Made by a program: the position numbers and the translations under genes. Under the pieces are notes generated by a model. It was given only the letters and a program-made list of their open reading frames with translations, was not told the origin of the DNA and searched no databases. Shown here one piece after another: positions 32,534 to 41,322 of a stretch of DNA of 64,000 nt; within the stretch, counting starts at the first letter, position 1; each line of letters starts with the position of its first letter. The DNA comes from Paracoccaceae bacterium (GTDB lineage Bacteria > Pseudomonadota > Alphaproteobacteria > Rhodobacterales > Rhodobacteraceae), in the NCBI GenBank assembly GCA_027492585.1, contig JAPUEK010000089.1, positions 62,001-126,000 on the forward strand. The letters are read 5' to 3'.

Positions 32534-34077
32534 GGCTGCGTTTCCTTGGCAATGGGCGTGGCGGCGGGAAGGGTTCCGGCGATGGCCTGAACGATGGCAT
32601 CGGGGGCGACGTTCTCTCCCGTCAGTTCGGCCACCATTTCGCGGTCGCGCATCACCACGACGCGGTTGGAATAGGCCACCACCTCATCCAGTTCGGAGGA
32701 GATGACGAACAGCGCCATCCCCTCCTCCCGCAGGCGGTTGATGGTGCGGACGATCTCGGCATGGGCGCCCACGTCGATGCCGCGCGTCGGCTCGTCGAGG
32801 ATCAGGAAGGTCGGGTCAATGGCCAGCCAGCGGCCCAGGATCACCTTCTGCTGGTTGCCGCCCGACAGAAGCTTGACCGGCATGTCATGGTCCGCCGCCC
32901 GGATGTCGAGCGCCTCGGCATAGCGGCCGGCAAGCTCGATCTGCTCGTCGCGGTTCAGCGCCTTGAACCAGCCGAGCTTGGCCTGAAGGGCGATGATGAT
33001 GTTCTCGCGCACCGAGAGGTCGCCGAAGATGCCGTCGATCTTGCGGTCCTCCGGGCAGAAGCCGAAGCCCGCCGCCACCGCCTGCGCGGGGTTGCGGATG
33101 GTCGCCGGGGCGCCATCGACCACCACCGTCCCGCCATCCGCCGTGTCGATGCCGAACATCAGCCGGGCCATCTCCGTCCGCCCGGAGCCGAGAAGACCCG
33201 CGACGCCCACCACCTCCCCCTCGTGCATGGAAAGCGAGAAGGGCGCCACCCCGCCCTTGCGACCAAGCCCGGTGAAGGTGACACGCGGCGCCCCGCGCAC
33301 GCTTTCGCCAAGGCCGCTCGGGTGGTGGTCGAAGGCCACATCCTTGCCGAGCATCATGCGGACGACATCGGTGGTGCTGAGCCCGGCCAGATCCTGCGTG
33401 GCGATCTTGCGGCCGTTCCGCAGGATGGTGACGCGATCCGCCAGCTCGAAGACCTGATCGAGGAAATGGGTAATGAAGATGATGCCGAGTCCGCGCGCCT
33501 TCAGCCCGCGCACCACGTCGAAAAGCCGTTCCACCTCGTTGCGGTCAAGGCTCGCGGTGGGCTCGTCCAGCACCAGAACCTTGCCGGACAACTCCACCGC
33601 GCGGGCGATGGCGACGATCTGCTGCACCGCCACCGAATAATCCGAAAGCTCCGCCCGCACGTCGATGTCGAGCCCGTAGGCCGCCAGAACCTGCGCGGCC
33701 TGCGCCTCGATCTCCTTGCGGCGGATCAGGCCGAAGCGGGTCGGCTGGCGGCCGAGAAAGAGGTTCTCCGCAACGGAGCGGTTGGGCAGGAGGTTCACCT
33801 CCTGATAGACGGTGCCGATGCCGCGGTCCTGCGCCTGCAAGGGGCCGCGGAAGGTCACGGGCGCGCCCTCCAGACGCAGCACGCCGCCGTCGGGCTGATA
33901 GGCGCCGGTCAGGATCTTGATCAGCGTGGACTTGCCCGCGCCGTTCTCGCCCAGAAGCGCATGGACCTCCCCCGCCCTCAGGTCGAAATCCACCGCATCA
34001 AGGGCCTTGTGCTGCCCGAATGTCTTGACGATGCCCTGCGCCTCCAGCACGGCGCGGCCCGGTTCGAGCGGCTGCAT
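32530..34077 (-). CDS. ytfR: Sugar ABC transporter ATPase with two nucleotide domains, YtfR-like
   Basis: The protein has 515 residues with two ABC domains in tandem, as in RbsA/MglA/YtfR. The first has Walker A GENGAGKST (about 43-51) and Walker B VLVLDEPTASLD, but a weak signature (SVAVQQIVAIAR). The second has GLLGSGRTE, signature LLSGGNQQKVILGRWL and FLILDEPTRGIDVGAHAEI. This asymmetry is normal for the family. It starts about 145 bp after the ytfQ stop; three hairpins in that gap probably lower its expression relative to the binding protein. Confidence 0.9.
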   Translation of the reverse strand: MQPLEPGRAVLEAQGIVKTFGQHKALDAVDFDLRAGEVHALLGENGAGKSTLIKILTGAYQPDGGVLRLEGAPVTFRGPLQAQDRGIGTVYQEVNLLPNRSVAENLFLGRQPTRFGLIRRKEIEAQAAQVLAAYGLDIDVRAELSDYSVAVQQIVAIARAVELSGKVLVLDEPTASLDRNEVERLFDVVRGLKARGLGIIFITHFLDQVFELADRVTILRNGRKIATQDLAGLSTTDVVRMMLGKDVAFDHHPSGLGESVRGAPRVTFTGLGRKGGVAPFSLSMHEGEVVGVAGLLGSGRTEMARLMFGIDTADGGTVVVDGAPATIRNPAQAVAAGFGFCPEDRKIDGIFGDLSVRENIIIALQAKLGWFKALNRDEQIELAGRYAEALDIRAADHDMPVKLLSGGNQQKVILGRWLAIDPTFLILDEPTRGIDVGAHAEIVRTINRLREEGMALFVISSELDEVVAYSNRVVVMRDREMVAELTGENVAPDAIVQAIAGTLPAATPIAKETQP

Positions 34078-34102
34078 GTTGTTCCTTCCTCACCCCATAA
34101 GA

Positions 34103-34212
34103 CACCGCCGGCCTTGGTCCCCAGACCCCTCCCGGCGGTGCTGCCCTCTACCGCAGCTTCGGCTGCGGGCGGCATAAAAGCAATCCGCCGGTCAGGCTGC
34201 CCCGACCGGCGG
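34103..34212 (-). terminator. Three consecutive hairpins between ytfQ and ytfR (attenuator/processing region)
   Basis: On the minus strand the first hairpin has 9-bp arms CCGCCGGTC/GACCGGCGG (34185-34212) and is followed by ATTGCTTTTATG, a leaky-terminator look. The second has CCGCAGC/GCTGCGG arms around a 4-nt loop (34151-34168). The third has CACCGCCGG/CCGGCGGTG arms (34103-34140). Such structures usually protect the upstream binding-protein message. Confidence 0.6.
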
Positions 34213-34221
34213 TTGACGGTC

Positions 34222-35190
34222 TCAGTAGCCCAGACCCTTGCGGCGGTCGTATTCGCCCTGCGGATCATCGGCCGGGGTGTAGAGCTTCGACTCGGTGATG
34301 ATGAACTTCTCCGGCACCGTCCCGCCGTTCAGGAAGGCGTCGAGCGAGTCATAGGCCGGGCCGGCCATGTTCGGGGTCAGCTCCACCGTGGCATTGGCTT
34401 CGCCGGCGACCATGGCCGAGAAGATATCCGGCACGCCGTCGATCGAGACGACGAGGATGTCGCTGCCCGGCTTCAGGCCCGCATCCTTGATCGCCTGGAT
34501 GGCCCCGACCGCCATGTCGTCGTTGTGGGCATAGACGGCGCAGATGTTCTTGCCGCCGTCTTCGGCCTTCAGGAAGCCTTCCATGACTTCCTTGCCCTTG
34601 GAGCGGGTGAAGTCGCCGGTCTGGCTGCGGATGATCTTCAGGTTGTCATGGCCGGCAAGCGCCTCTTCGAAGCCCTGCTTGCGGTTGATCGCCGGCGACG
34701 AGCCGACGGTGCCTTGCAGCTCCACCACGTTGCAGGTCTTGTCGGCGACAGTGCCGACCAGCCAGTCGCCGGCCACGCGGCCTTCCTTCACCTGATCGGA
34801 AGCGACCGAGGTCAGGTAGAGATCCTGCGAGGCCTCGATGCCGCGGTCCAGAAGCACGACCGGGATATTGGCCTCCTTGGCTTCGGTCAGCACTTCGTCC
34901 CAGCCGGTCGCCACGACCGGCGCCACGAGGATCGCATCCACGCCCTGCGCGATGAAGCCGCGGATCGCCTTGATCTGGTTTTCCTGCTTCTGCTGGGCAT
35001 CGGCGAATTTCAGGTCGATGCCGCGTTTTTCGGCTTCGGATTTGGTCACGGAGGTTTCCGCAGCGCGCCAGCCCGATTCCGAGCCGATCTGCGAAAAGCC
35101 GATGACCTTGCCGGTCAGGTCAGCATGGGCCGCCGTGGTCAAAAGCGCGGCCAGCCCCGCGCCAAGCGCGAGTTTCTTGAGAATTGCCAT
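34222..35190 (-). CDS. ytfQ: Periplasmic sugar-binding protein, YtfQ-like (galactofuranose/galactose)
   Basis: The protein has 322 residues with a signal peptide (LALGAGLAALLTTAAHA, cleavage near residue 22). The mature part matches E. coli YtfQ closely over its length (IGFSQIGSESGWRAAETSV; IRSQTGDFTRSKGKEVME; VYAHNDDMAVGAIQAIKDAG; ANATVELTPNMAGPAYDSL). YtfQ binds galactofuranose and some pyranoses. GGGAGG precedes the ATG. It is the first gene of the operon, and the mutarotase gene galM lies just upstream on the same strand. Confidence 0.93.
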   Translation of the reverse strand: MAILKKLALGAGLAALLTTAAHADLTGKVIGFSQIGSESGWRAAETSVTKSEAEKRGIDLKFADAQQKQENQIKAIRGFIAQGVDAILVAPVVATGWDEVLTEAKEANIPVVLLDRGIEASQDLYLTSVASDQVKEGRVAGDWLVGTVADKTCNVVELQGTVGSSPAINRKQGFEEALAGHDNLKIIRSQTGDFTRSKGKEVMEGFLKAEDGGKNICAVYAHNDDMAVGAIQAIKDAGLKPGSDILVVSIDGVPDIFSAMVAGEANATVELTPNMAGPAYDSLDAFLNGGTVPEKFIITESKLYTPADDPQGEYDRRKGLGY

Positions 35191-35253
35191 TGATTTCCTC
35201 CCTTTGGGTCCTTGACCACGCTCCTCAACGCGGCTGCCAAGGAAGCTATCAAA

Positions 35254-35262
35254 AGTAATACT
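35254..35262 (-). promoter_or_regulatory. Candidate GntR operator in the ytfQ leader
   Basis: AGTA-A-TACT is a short perfect inverted repeat in an AT-rich island 64 bp upstream of the ytfQ start. FadR-subfamily sites often have this AGTA/TACT-like form. It is the only such element in this region. Confidence 0.35.
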
Positions 35263-35401
35263 ATATGCAAGCTTTCCGTGTGACAGCCGGTCGCAGGTTC
35301 TGCCGCTGTGCAGCGGAGCACGGGGATTCCGGCAGGTTTTGGCGGGGTTAGCCCGCTGCCGCGATGCGGCAGCGGCCGGGTCTCGGCGGGTTGGCGGCAG
35401 G

Positions 35402-36439
35402 TCAATCGGCCAGAGGCGCGAAGTTGAACGCCATCAGGTGGCGGTAGACCTGCCCCGGTTCCAGCCGGGTGGAGGGGAATTGCGGGCGGTTCGGCGAATC
35501 AGGGAAACGCTGCGTCTCAAGCGTGAAACCGCCGAACTGTCCGATCCGCGCGCCCGCCTTCCCCGGCAGCCGGTCGTCCAGATAGCCGCCGATGTAAAGC
35601 TGCACCCCCGGCTCGTTGGTCCAGAGCCGCAGCGCGCGACCCGACTGCGGGTCCGAGGCCTCGGCGCAAAAGCGCATCTGCTCGCCGCAGAAAGGCGCCA
35701 GCGGGGCGGAGAGGCACCAGTTGTGGTCAAAGCCCATCGGCCCGTTCAGCATCGCGCCGACCGGGCGGCTGGCGGTGAAGTCGAAGGCGGTTCCAGCGAC
35801 GGAAAGCACCTCTCCCGTCGGGATCAGCGTGGCATCGACGGGGGTGTAATGCCCCGCCTCCACCCGCAGGTGCTGGTCCAGTACCGTACCGGAGCCCTGC
35901 CCCGCCATGTTGAAATAGGCGTGGTTGACAAGGTTCACCATGGTCGGCGCATCCGCCCCCGCCCGCATCTCGATCCAGAGCTGGTCGGCGTCATCGAGCC
36001 AGTAGCGGCAGCGCACCTCCAGCCGTCCCGGATAGCCCATCTCTCCGGCGGGGGAGGTGACGGCCAGGGTCACGTCGCGCTCCGTCGTCTCGATGACCCG
36101 CCAGAGCTTGCGGTCGAGCCCGCCCGCGCCGCCATGCAGATGTTGCGCGCCTTCGTTGAGGTTCAGCACGACCTCGCGCCCGTCCAGCGGAAAGCGGCCC
36201 TTGGCGATCCGGTTGGCATAGCGCCCGCAGGTCGCGCCGAAATAGGTGGCGGAGGCCTCGTAATCCGCGAGGCTGTCGTGGCCGAGCACGATATCGGCCA
36301 GATTTCCGGCGCGATCCGGCACCCAAAGCTCGGTCAGCCGCGCCCCATAGCTGATGATCCGCGCCCGCAGGCCGTTCGCCCCGTGCAGCGTCACCGCCAG
36401 CACATCCTGCCCGTCGATCCGCCCGATGATCTCAGCCAT
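35402..36439 (-). CDS. galM: Aldose 1-epimerase (galactose mutarotase)
   Basis: The protein has 345 residues from the ATG at 36439 with GGGGTG upstream; the frame extends 23 codons further without a better site. Family landmarks are ATCGRYANRIAKGRF, HLHGGAGGLDRKLW, VNLVNHAYFNMAGQG (catalytic histidine) and GGFTLETQRFPDSPN (catalytic glutamate). It interconverts sugar anomers and fits the YtfQ-type galactose/galactofuranose importer downstream on the same strand, about 210 bp away. The start of the gene is preceded by a 17-bp tandem duplication. Confidence 0.92.
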   Translation of the reverse strand: MAEIIGRIDGQDVLAVTLHGANGLRARIISYGARLTELWVPDRAGNLADIVLGHDSLADYEASATYFGATCGRYANRIAKGRFPLDGREVVLNLNEGAQHLHGGAGGLDRKLWRVIETTERDVTLAVTSPAGEMGYPGRLEVRCRYWLDDADQLWIEMRAGADAPTMVNLVNHAYFNMAGQGSGTVLDQHLRVEAGHYTPVDATLIPTGEVLSVAGTAFDFTASRPVGAMLNGPMGFDHNWCLSAPLAPFCGEQMRFCAEASDPQSGRALRLWTNEPGVQLYIGGYLDDRLPGKAGARIGQFGGFTLETQRFPDSPNRPQFPSTRLEPGQVYRHLMAFNFAPLAD

Positions 36440-36449
36440 GCCACACCCC

Positions 36450-36483
36450 TGCTTTGCCCGGACTATTGCTTTGCCCGGACTAT
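36450..36483. repeat. Perfect 17-bp tandem duplication just upstream of galM
   Basis: TGCTTTGCCCGGACTAT occurs twice in direct succession (36450-36466, 36467-36483). It begins 11 bp from the galM ATG and lies in its 5' leader. The sharp, exact repeat looks like a recent slippage event. Confidence 0.9.
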
Positions 36484-36584
36484 TCCGCGATCCCGCGCGC
36501 TGGCACAATGGTTGTCGGAGGCATCTGTGGTCTTCCTCTGCGGCAGGAAGATCACAGCCCCGGCATCGGGATGTTGCATCCTTG

Positions 36585-36606
36585 AATAGTAAGCATAGTT
36601 ATTATA
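36585..36606. promoter_or_regulatory. Candidate MarR operator and promoter
   Basis: AATAGTAA-GCATAG-TTATTATA is an imperfect inverted repeat with 8-bp arms (one mismatch) directly upstream of the marR start. It lies between a TTGAAT hexamer (36582-36587) and TATATC, the likely -35 and -10, as expected for autorepression. Confidence 0.45.
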
Positions 36607-36616
36607 TCAGTGCTCA

Positions 36617-37108
36617 ATGACCTATCAGATCGAAAAACTCGGCCAGTTGCTCCATGACGCCTCCCGCGGTTTGCGGCGGCGGTTTGCGGCGCGCACCTCG
36701 GCGCATGGGCTGTCGGCGACGCAATGGCGTCTGCTCGGCCAGGTGCTGCGCGAGGGGCCGGCGACGCAGGCGGTGCTGGCGGATCTTCTGGATGTGGAAC
36801 CGATTTCGGTATCGCGGCTGATCGACCGGATGGAATCCTCCGGCTGGGTCCGCCGCGAAGCCCATCCCGAAGACCGCCGCGCCCGCATCATCGTGGCGAC
36901 CGAAAAGGCCCGCGCGATTGCACCGGGCGTCAAGCAGATCATGCAGGAAGTCTGCAATGACGCGCTTGAGGGGATGCCGGAAGAGCAGCGCCGGCTTCTC
37001 CACGGCGCGCTTCTGACTCTGGTCGAAACCGTAAACCGCGCCGAACCGGACAAGGCCCCGCCCCCCACCGCGACCGCCGCCTCAGCAGAAATCGAGACTT
37101 TGGAATGA
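36617..37108 (+). CDS. MarR-family repressor of the EmrAB-type pump
   Basis: The protein has 163 residues. Residues about 30-110 are the winged helix (LSATQWRLLGQVLREGPATQ; VLADLLDVEPISVSRLIDRM; HPEDRRARIIVATEKA). The C-terminal tail is Ala/Pro-rich. Its stop overlaps the HlyD-type gene (ATGA), so regulator and pump are one operon. An inverted repeat between -35 and -10 suggests self-repression released by a toxic ligand. Confidence 0.87.
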   Translation: MTYQIEKLGQLLHDASRGLRRRFAARTSAHGLSATQWRLLGQVLREGPATQAVLADLLDVEPISVSRLIDRMESSGWVRREAHPEDRRARIIVATEKARAIAPGVKQIMQEVCNDALEGMPEEQRRLLHGALLTLVETVNRAEPDKAPPPTATAASAEIETLE

Positions 37109-38229
37109 GTGAACCTGTCATCATGGAAACCCCCGCCTCCAAACCTTCGGTGGCGGCCCCGGCGGCTGTTGCCGCCCCTGTTGCAAGGCCGCGCAGCCGG
37201 ATGCGTGTTCTTGGCCTGATGCTTGCCGTGCCGTTGCTGGTCGCGGGTGGGGCCGGAGCCTGGTGGTTCGCCGGCGGCAGCTACGAGACGACAGAGAACG
37301 CCAACCTCCATCAGGCAAGGATCTCCGTCGCGCCGAGCATCGGCGGTCGTGTGGTGCATGTCGGCGTCACGGAACTGCAACGGGTGAAGAAGGGCGATGT
37401 GCTCTTCCAGGTGGACCCGGAGCCCTATCGTCTGGCGCTTGCAGAGGCCGAAGCCGCCGTGAACGGCGCCCGCCTCCAGGTGGAACAGATGAAGGCGGCC
37501 TATCTCCAGACCAAGGCGCAGGCGGTTCTGGCCAAGGAAGACGCCGCCTATCTGGCCAAGGAACTGGACCGGCAACAGGCGCTCGAAGGGCGTGGAGTGG
37601 CCACGGCCAGCACGCTGGACGACGCGCGCCACCGCGCCCAGCAGGCCAATGAGCAGGCGGAGGTCGCGGCCCTTGCCATCAACAGCGCCCGTGCCGCTCT
37701 CGGCGGCGATCCGGAGGCCGAGACCGACAGCCATCCGAAGGTTCGTGCGGCTTTGTCGGAGCTGGACCGTGCGCGCTACAACCTGTCGCAGACGACGGTG
37801 ACCGCGCCGACGGATGGGGTGATCTATCAGGCGGCCTCCTTCCGGCAGGGCGCGATGGTTGCCGCCGGGCAGGCGGTGTTCGCCCTTGTCGATACCTCCG
37901 ATCTTTGGGTGGACGCGAATTTCAAGGAAACCCAGCTCGGCAGCATCACTGTCGGCCAGACCGCGGAAGTAACCTTCGACATGGCCCCAGGCCGTCCTTT
38001 CACCGGCACGGTGGAGGCGATCGGCGCCGGGACCGGGGCGGAGTTCTCGCTTCTGCCGGCACAGAACGCCACCGGCAACTGGGTGAAGGTGACGCAGCGC
38101 GTTCCCGTCCGCATCCGGCTTGACAAGCCCGAGGATCTGGCCGGCCTTTCCTCCGGCCTGAGCGCCGAGGTGCAGGTCGATATCGCCAGCCATGAGGGCA
38201 GCCCGGTGCTCGCGCAGGCGGATCAGTAA
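37105..38229 (+). CDS. emrA: HlyD/EmrA-family membrane fusion protein
   Basis: The protein has 374 residues. The single N-terminal membrane helix is at about 30-53 (VLGLMLAVPLLVAGGAGAWWF). It is followed by the lipoyl/barrel-sandwich halves (ISVAPSIGGRVVHVGVTEL; TVTAPTDGVIYQAASFRQG) flanking a coiled-coil of about 120 residues rich in Ala, Glu and Gln. It bridges the inner-membrane transporter encoded next to it and an outer-membrane channel not encoded here. Confidence 0.86.
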   Translation: MSEPVIMETPASKPSVAAPAAVAAPVARPRSRMRVLGLMLAVPLLVAGGAGAWWFAGGSYETTENANLHQARISVAPSIGGRVVHVGVTELQRVKKGDVLFQVDPEPYRLALAEAEAAVNGARLQVEQMKAAYLQTKAQAVLAKEDAAYLAKELDRQQALEGRGVATASTLDDARHRAQQANEQAEVAALAINSARAALGGDPEAETDSHPKVRAALSELDRARYNLSQTTVTAPTDGVIYQAASFRQGAMVAAGQAVFALVDTSDLWVDANFKETQLGSITVGQTAEVTFDMAPGRPFTGTVEAIGAGTGAEFSLLPAQNATGNWVKVTQRVPVRIRLDKPEDLAGLSSGLSAEVQVDIASHEGSPVLAQADQ

Positions 38230-38241
38230 GGACAGCGGATC

Positions 38242-39756
38242 ATGTCGGCCCCCCCGTTTCCCGCGCCCCATGAGGTCAAGCACAAGGGGCTGATCACGCT
38301 GGCCATCATGCTGGCGACGATCATGCAGGTGCTGGACACCACAATCGCCAACGTCGCCCTGCCTTCGATGACCGGGGATCTCGGCGCCTCGCAGGACACG
38401 ATCACCTGGGTGCTGACAAGCTATATCGTCGCCTCGGCCATCGTCACGCCGGTCACGGGCTGGCTGGCGGACCGGCTGGGAAAGCGGGAGCTGTTTCTCA
38501 TCTCCATCATCGGTTTCGTCGGCACGTCGCTTGCCTGCGGCGTCGCCTGGGATCTGAACTCCATGGTCGCCTTCCGCCTGTTGCAGGGCGTCTTCGGGGC
38601 CGCCATCGTGCCGTTGTCGCAGACCTTCCTTCTGGACATCAACCCGCGCGAAAAGGCGGGGCAGGCGATGGCGATGTGGGGGGCGGGGATCATGGTCGGG
38701 CCGATCATCGGGCCGACGCTCGGCGGCTGGCTGACGGAAAGCTACAACTGGCGTTGGGTCTTCCTGATCAACCTGCCGGTGGGGGCGCTCGCCCTGGCGG
38801 GTTGCCTGCTGTATCTGCCCCGCGTGCCGCGCAACCCGCGCCGCTTCGACTTTGCCGGTTTTGCCATGCTGGCCATCGCCATCGGTGCGCTGCAACTGGC
38901 ACTCGACCGGGGCGGAGAGGTGGACTGGTTCGCCTCCGCCGAGATCTGGATCTATTCGGTGATCGCCGTCTCCGGCCTCTGGGTCTTTGCGGTACATATC
39001 CTGCATACGGACAAGCCCTTTCTCGATCCGGCGATGTTTCGTGACCGCAACTTCTCCACCGGGCTGCTGTTCATCTTCATCGTGGGGATCATCCTTCTGG
39101 CGAGCCTTGCGCTCTTGCCGCCGATGCTGTCGCGCATCCTCGGCTATCCGGTGATCACCACCGGCATGGTCATGGCGCCGCGCGGGGTGGGGACGATGAT
39201 TTCCATGCTGGTGGTGGGGCGGCTGGTGCGGATCGTGGACCCCCGCTATCTGGTGATCGTCGGCCTCGGGCTGACCGCCATCTCGCTCTATGAGATGACG
39301 GGTTTCACGCCGCAGATGGATGCCCTGCCTGTGATCCGGTCGGGCGTGGTGCAGGGGCTTGGCCTTGGCCTCGTCTTCGTGCCGCTGTCCACCGTGGCCT
39401 TCGCCACCATCGCGCCGAAATACCGCGCCGATGCGACCAGCCTCTTCAGCCTCGTCCGCAACATCGGCTCCTCCATCGGGATTTCCATCGTCTCGGCGAT
39501 GCTGGTGCGGAACGTGCAGATCAACCACAGCGAGCTTGCGGCCGTCATCAACCCGTTCAACCCGGTGCTCTGGCAGGCCAGCCCTGCCGCCGCTTCGGGC
39601 AACATCTCGGCGCTGAGCCAGATCGACGGGCTGGTGAACGTGCAGGCCGCGATGATCTCCTATGTGGATGACTTCGTGCTGATGATGTGGGTGACGCTGG
39701 CAGCCATTCCACTGACCCTGTTCCTGCGGCGGCCGGGGGCGCCGAAGGCGGCCTGA
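38242..39756 (+). CDS. emrB: DHA2-family (EmrB-type) MFS drug exporter
   Basis: The protein has 504 residues and 14 hydrophobic segments. Family motifs are VLDTTIANVALPSM near residue 30, the loop motif GWLADRLGKRELF (about 72-84) and motif C (MVGPIIGPTLGGWLTESYNWRW). It exports hydrophobic compounds by proton antiport together with the membrane fusion protein 12 bp upstream. The operon ends with a weak hairpin at 39786-39805. Confidence 0.9.
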   Translation: MSAPPFPAPHEVKHKGLITLAIMLATIMQVLDTTIANVALPSMTGDLGASQDTITWVLTSYIVASAIVTPVTGWLADRLGKRELFLISIIGFVGTSLACGVAWDLNSMVAFRLLQGVFGAAIVPLSQTFLLDINPREKAGQAMAMWGAGIMVGPIIGPTLGGWLTESYNWRWVFLINLPVGALALAGCLLYLPRVPRNPRRFDFAGFAMLAIAIGALQLALDRGGEVDWFASAEIWIYSVIAVSGLWVFAVHILHTDKPFLDPAMFRDRNFSTGLLFIFIVGIILLASLALLPPMLSRILGYPVITTGMVMAPRGVGTMISMLVVGRLVRIVDPRYLVIVGLGLTAISLYEMTGFTPQMDALPVIRSGVVQGLGLGLVFVPLSTVAFATIAPKYRADATSLFSLVRNIGSSIGISIVSAMLVRNVQINHSELAAVINPFNPVLWQASPAAASGNISALSQIDGLVNVQAAMISYVDDFVLMMWVTLAAIPLTLFLRRPGAPKAA

Positions 39757-39785
39757 GCGGAACGAGGGCGGTTCGGGGCTTGACA

Positions 39786-39805
39786 GGGCGGGGGCTTCCC
39801 CGCCC
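39786..39805 (+). terminator. Hairpin after emrB
   Basis: GGGCGGGG / CCCCGCCC with loop GCTT, 30 bp past the emrB stop. No U-tract follows, so termination may be partial. Confidence 0.45.
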
Positions 39806-39848
39806 CATGCCCCCGTCTGATGATGTCCGCTGAGGGAGGGACCCACCA

Positions 39849-40142
39849 ATGATCCGCCATGCCGCGCTGTTCCGCCTTTCCCATGCCTCCGGCTCGGCGG
39901 AGGAGACGTCTTTCCTCGCCGCGCTCGCCCGGCTGGCCGACATTCCCGGCGTCGGGAATTTCGAGATCGCGCGCGAGACCAGTCCGAAGAACCCCTATGC
40001 CTTCGCGGTTTCCATGACCTTTGCCGATCAGGCCGCCTATACCGGATACAACGATCATCCCGAGCATGTGGCCTTCGTGCAGACCCGCTGGCTCCCCGAG
40101 GTGGCGGAATTCATGGAGCATGACACGGTTGCCCTTGTCTGA
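39849..40142 (+). CDS. Dabb-domain (stress-responsive A/B barrel) protein
   Basis: The protein has 97 residues of the dimeric alpha/beta-barrel type (MIRHAALFRLSHASGSAEE; NFEIARETSPKNPYAFAVSM; YTGYNDHPEHVAFVQTRW). The family includes small mutarotases and enzymes of unknown role and is often found beside sugar-acid catabolic enzymes. It is followed after 9 bp by an amidohydrolase, an arrangement seen in fucose and rhamnose catabolism. A mutarotase or lactone role is therefore plausible but unproven. Confidence 0.75.
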   Translation: MIRHAALFRLSHASGSAEETSFLAALARLADIPGVGNFEIARETSPKNPYAFAVSMTFADQAAYTGYNDHPEHVAFVQTRWLPEVAEFMEHDTVALV

Positions 40143-40151
40143 GAGGACTCC

Positions 40152-40991
40152 ATGGATTTCATCGACACCCACCAGCATCTGATCTACCGCGACCGGCTCG
40201 GATACGCTTGGACGGCGGGGCTTCCCGCGCTCGCCGGCGGTGATTTCACCTTGGCCGATTACCGGGCGTTGACCGCGGGCAAGGGGATTGCCGGCACCGT
40301 CTTCATGGAAACCGGCGTCGATGATGCCGATTATCAGGCCGAGGCGCGCTTTGTCGCCGGGCTGGTCGGGCAGGAAGGCCTGCTCGGCCAGATCGCCTCC
40401 TGCCGGCCGGAGGAGGAGGCGGGGTTCGACGACTGGCTGGCGGAGGCGGCAGGGCTGAAGGTTCACGGGTTCCGCCGCATCCTGCATGTGGTGCCGGACG
40501 GGATGTCGCAAAGCACCACCTTCCGGCGGAACCTGCGGAAGATCGGGGCGAAGGGGCTGGCCTTCGACCTCTGCTTCCTTGCCCGGCAGTTGGGCATCGC
40601 CGAAGAGCTTGCCCGCGCCTGCGACGATCAGGTGCTGGTGCTCGATCATTGCGGGGTGCCGGATATCGCCGCCGGCGCCTTTGCCCCCTGGGCGGAGGCG
40701 ATGACCCGCCTTGCCGCCCTGCCGCATCTGCGGGTGAAACTGTCGGGCATCACCGCCTATTGCGCCCCCGGCACGGCGAGCACCGAACTTCTGCGCCCCT
40801 ATGTCGATCATGTGATCGAAAGCTTCGGTCCCGCACGGGTGCTCTGGGGTGGCGACTGGCCCGTGGTGAACCTCGGTGTCGGGTTGCCGGACTGGATCGG
40901 GATGAGCCGGGCGCTTCTCTCCGCGCTGACGCCGGCGGAGCAGGCACAGGTTGCCAGCGGCACGGCGCGGGCGGTTTACGGGCTTTCCTGA
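40152..40991 (+). CDS. Amidohydrolase-2 family protein, possible sugar lactonase
   Basis: The protein has 279 residues and is a TIM-barrel metal hydrolase. The N-terminal DTHQHLIYRDRLGYAWT carries the HxH motif. LDHCGVPD and LWGGDWPV are the later metal and catalytic strands. The closest functional analogues in such pairs are L-fuconolactonase and related sugar-acid lactonases. It is cytoplasmic and forms a two-gene operon with the Dabb protein. No sugar dehydrogenase or aldolase is nearby, so the substrate remains open. Confidence 0.8.
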   Translation: MDFIDTHQHLIYRDRLGYAWTAGLPALAGGDFTLADYRALTAGKGIAGTVFMETGVDDADYQAEARFVAGLVGQEGLLGQIASCRPEEEAGFDDWLAEAAGLKVHGFRRILHVVPDGMSQSTTFRRNLRKIGAKGLAFDLCFLARQLGIAEELARACDDQVLVLDHCGVPDIAAGAFAPWAEAMTRLAALPHLRVKLSGITAYCAPGTASTELLRPYVDHVIESFGPARVLWGGDWPVVNLGVGLPDWIGMSRALLSALTPAEQAQVASGTARAVYGLS

Positions 40992-41261
40992 TACGGGATG
41001 AAGCCGCAGGGGCCATTGCCGCTGCCATGCGGTCAGGTCCCGCCGGGACGGGAGACGGCCTTTTCAGGTGATTGAGACCAACGGTCCGGGGAGCCATTCC
41101 CATGCGGGCGGGAAAAGCGTTGCGTTCTCTGATCCGCCCGAGCCGGTGGGCGTGACAGTTCGCCTGCTCTTTTCCGTGTCGGGGGCCTACGCACAGGCAA
41201 CCCGTTCTCCGCAGCACGGCCGGAAGGGGCAAAACCGTTCTTTTTCCGCGCAACAAGAAAA
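40992..41261. other. Gene-free gap
   Basis: About 270 bp between the amidohydrolase stop and the FMN reductase promoter. Short open frames on both strands lack ribosome binding sites. I see no RNA gene or repeat. Confidence 0.5.
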
Positions 41262-41312
41262 TTGACGGAAAGGGTGGCGCGACTTTAATCTATCAAAGCA
41301 GTCGAGATTAAA
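41262..41312 (+). promoter_or_regulatory. Promoter and inverted-repeat operator of the FMN reductase gene
   Basis: A good -35 (TTGACG, 41262-41267) is followed by a weak -10 (TTAATC or TAATCT, 41285-41291). The -10 lies in the left arm of an inverted repeat TTTAATCT-N13-AGATTAAA (41284-41291 and 41305-41312) with perfect 8-bp arms. The right arm ends 10 bp before the ATG. Confidence 0.5.
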
Positions 41313-41322
41313 GGGATACCCC

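Noticed and set aside
36625-39849. Minus-strand open frame of 1074 codons
   Set aside because: Antisense to marR-emrA-emrB, low-complexity composition, no start signals.
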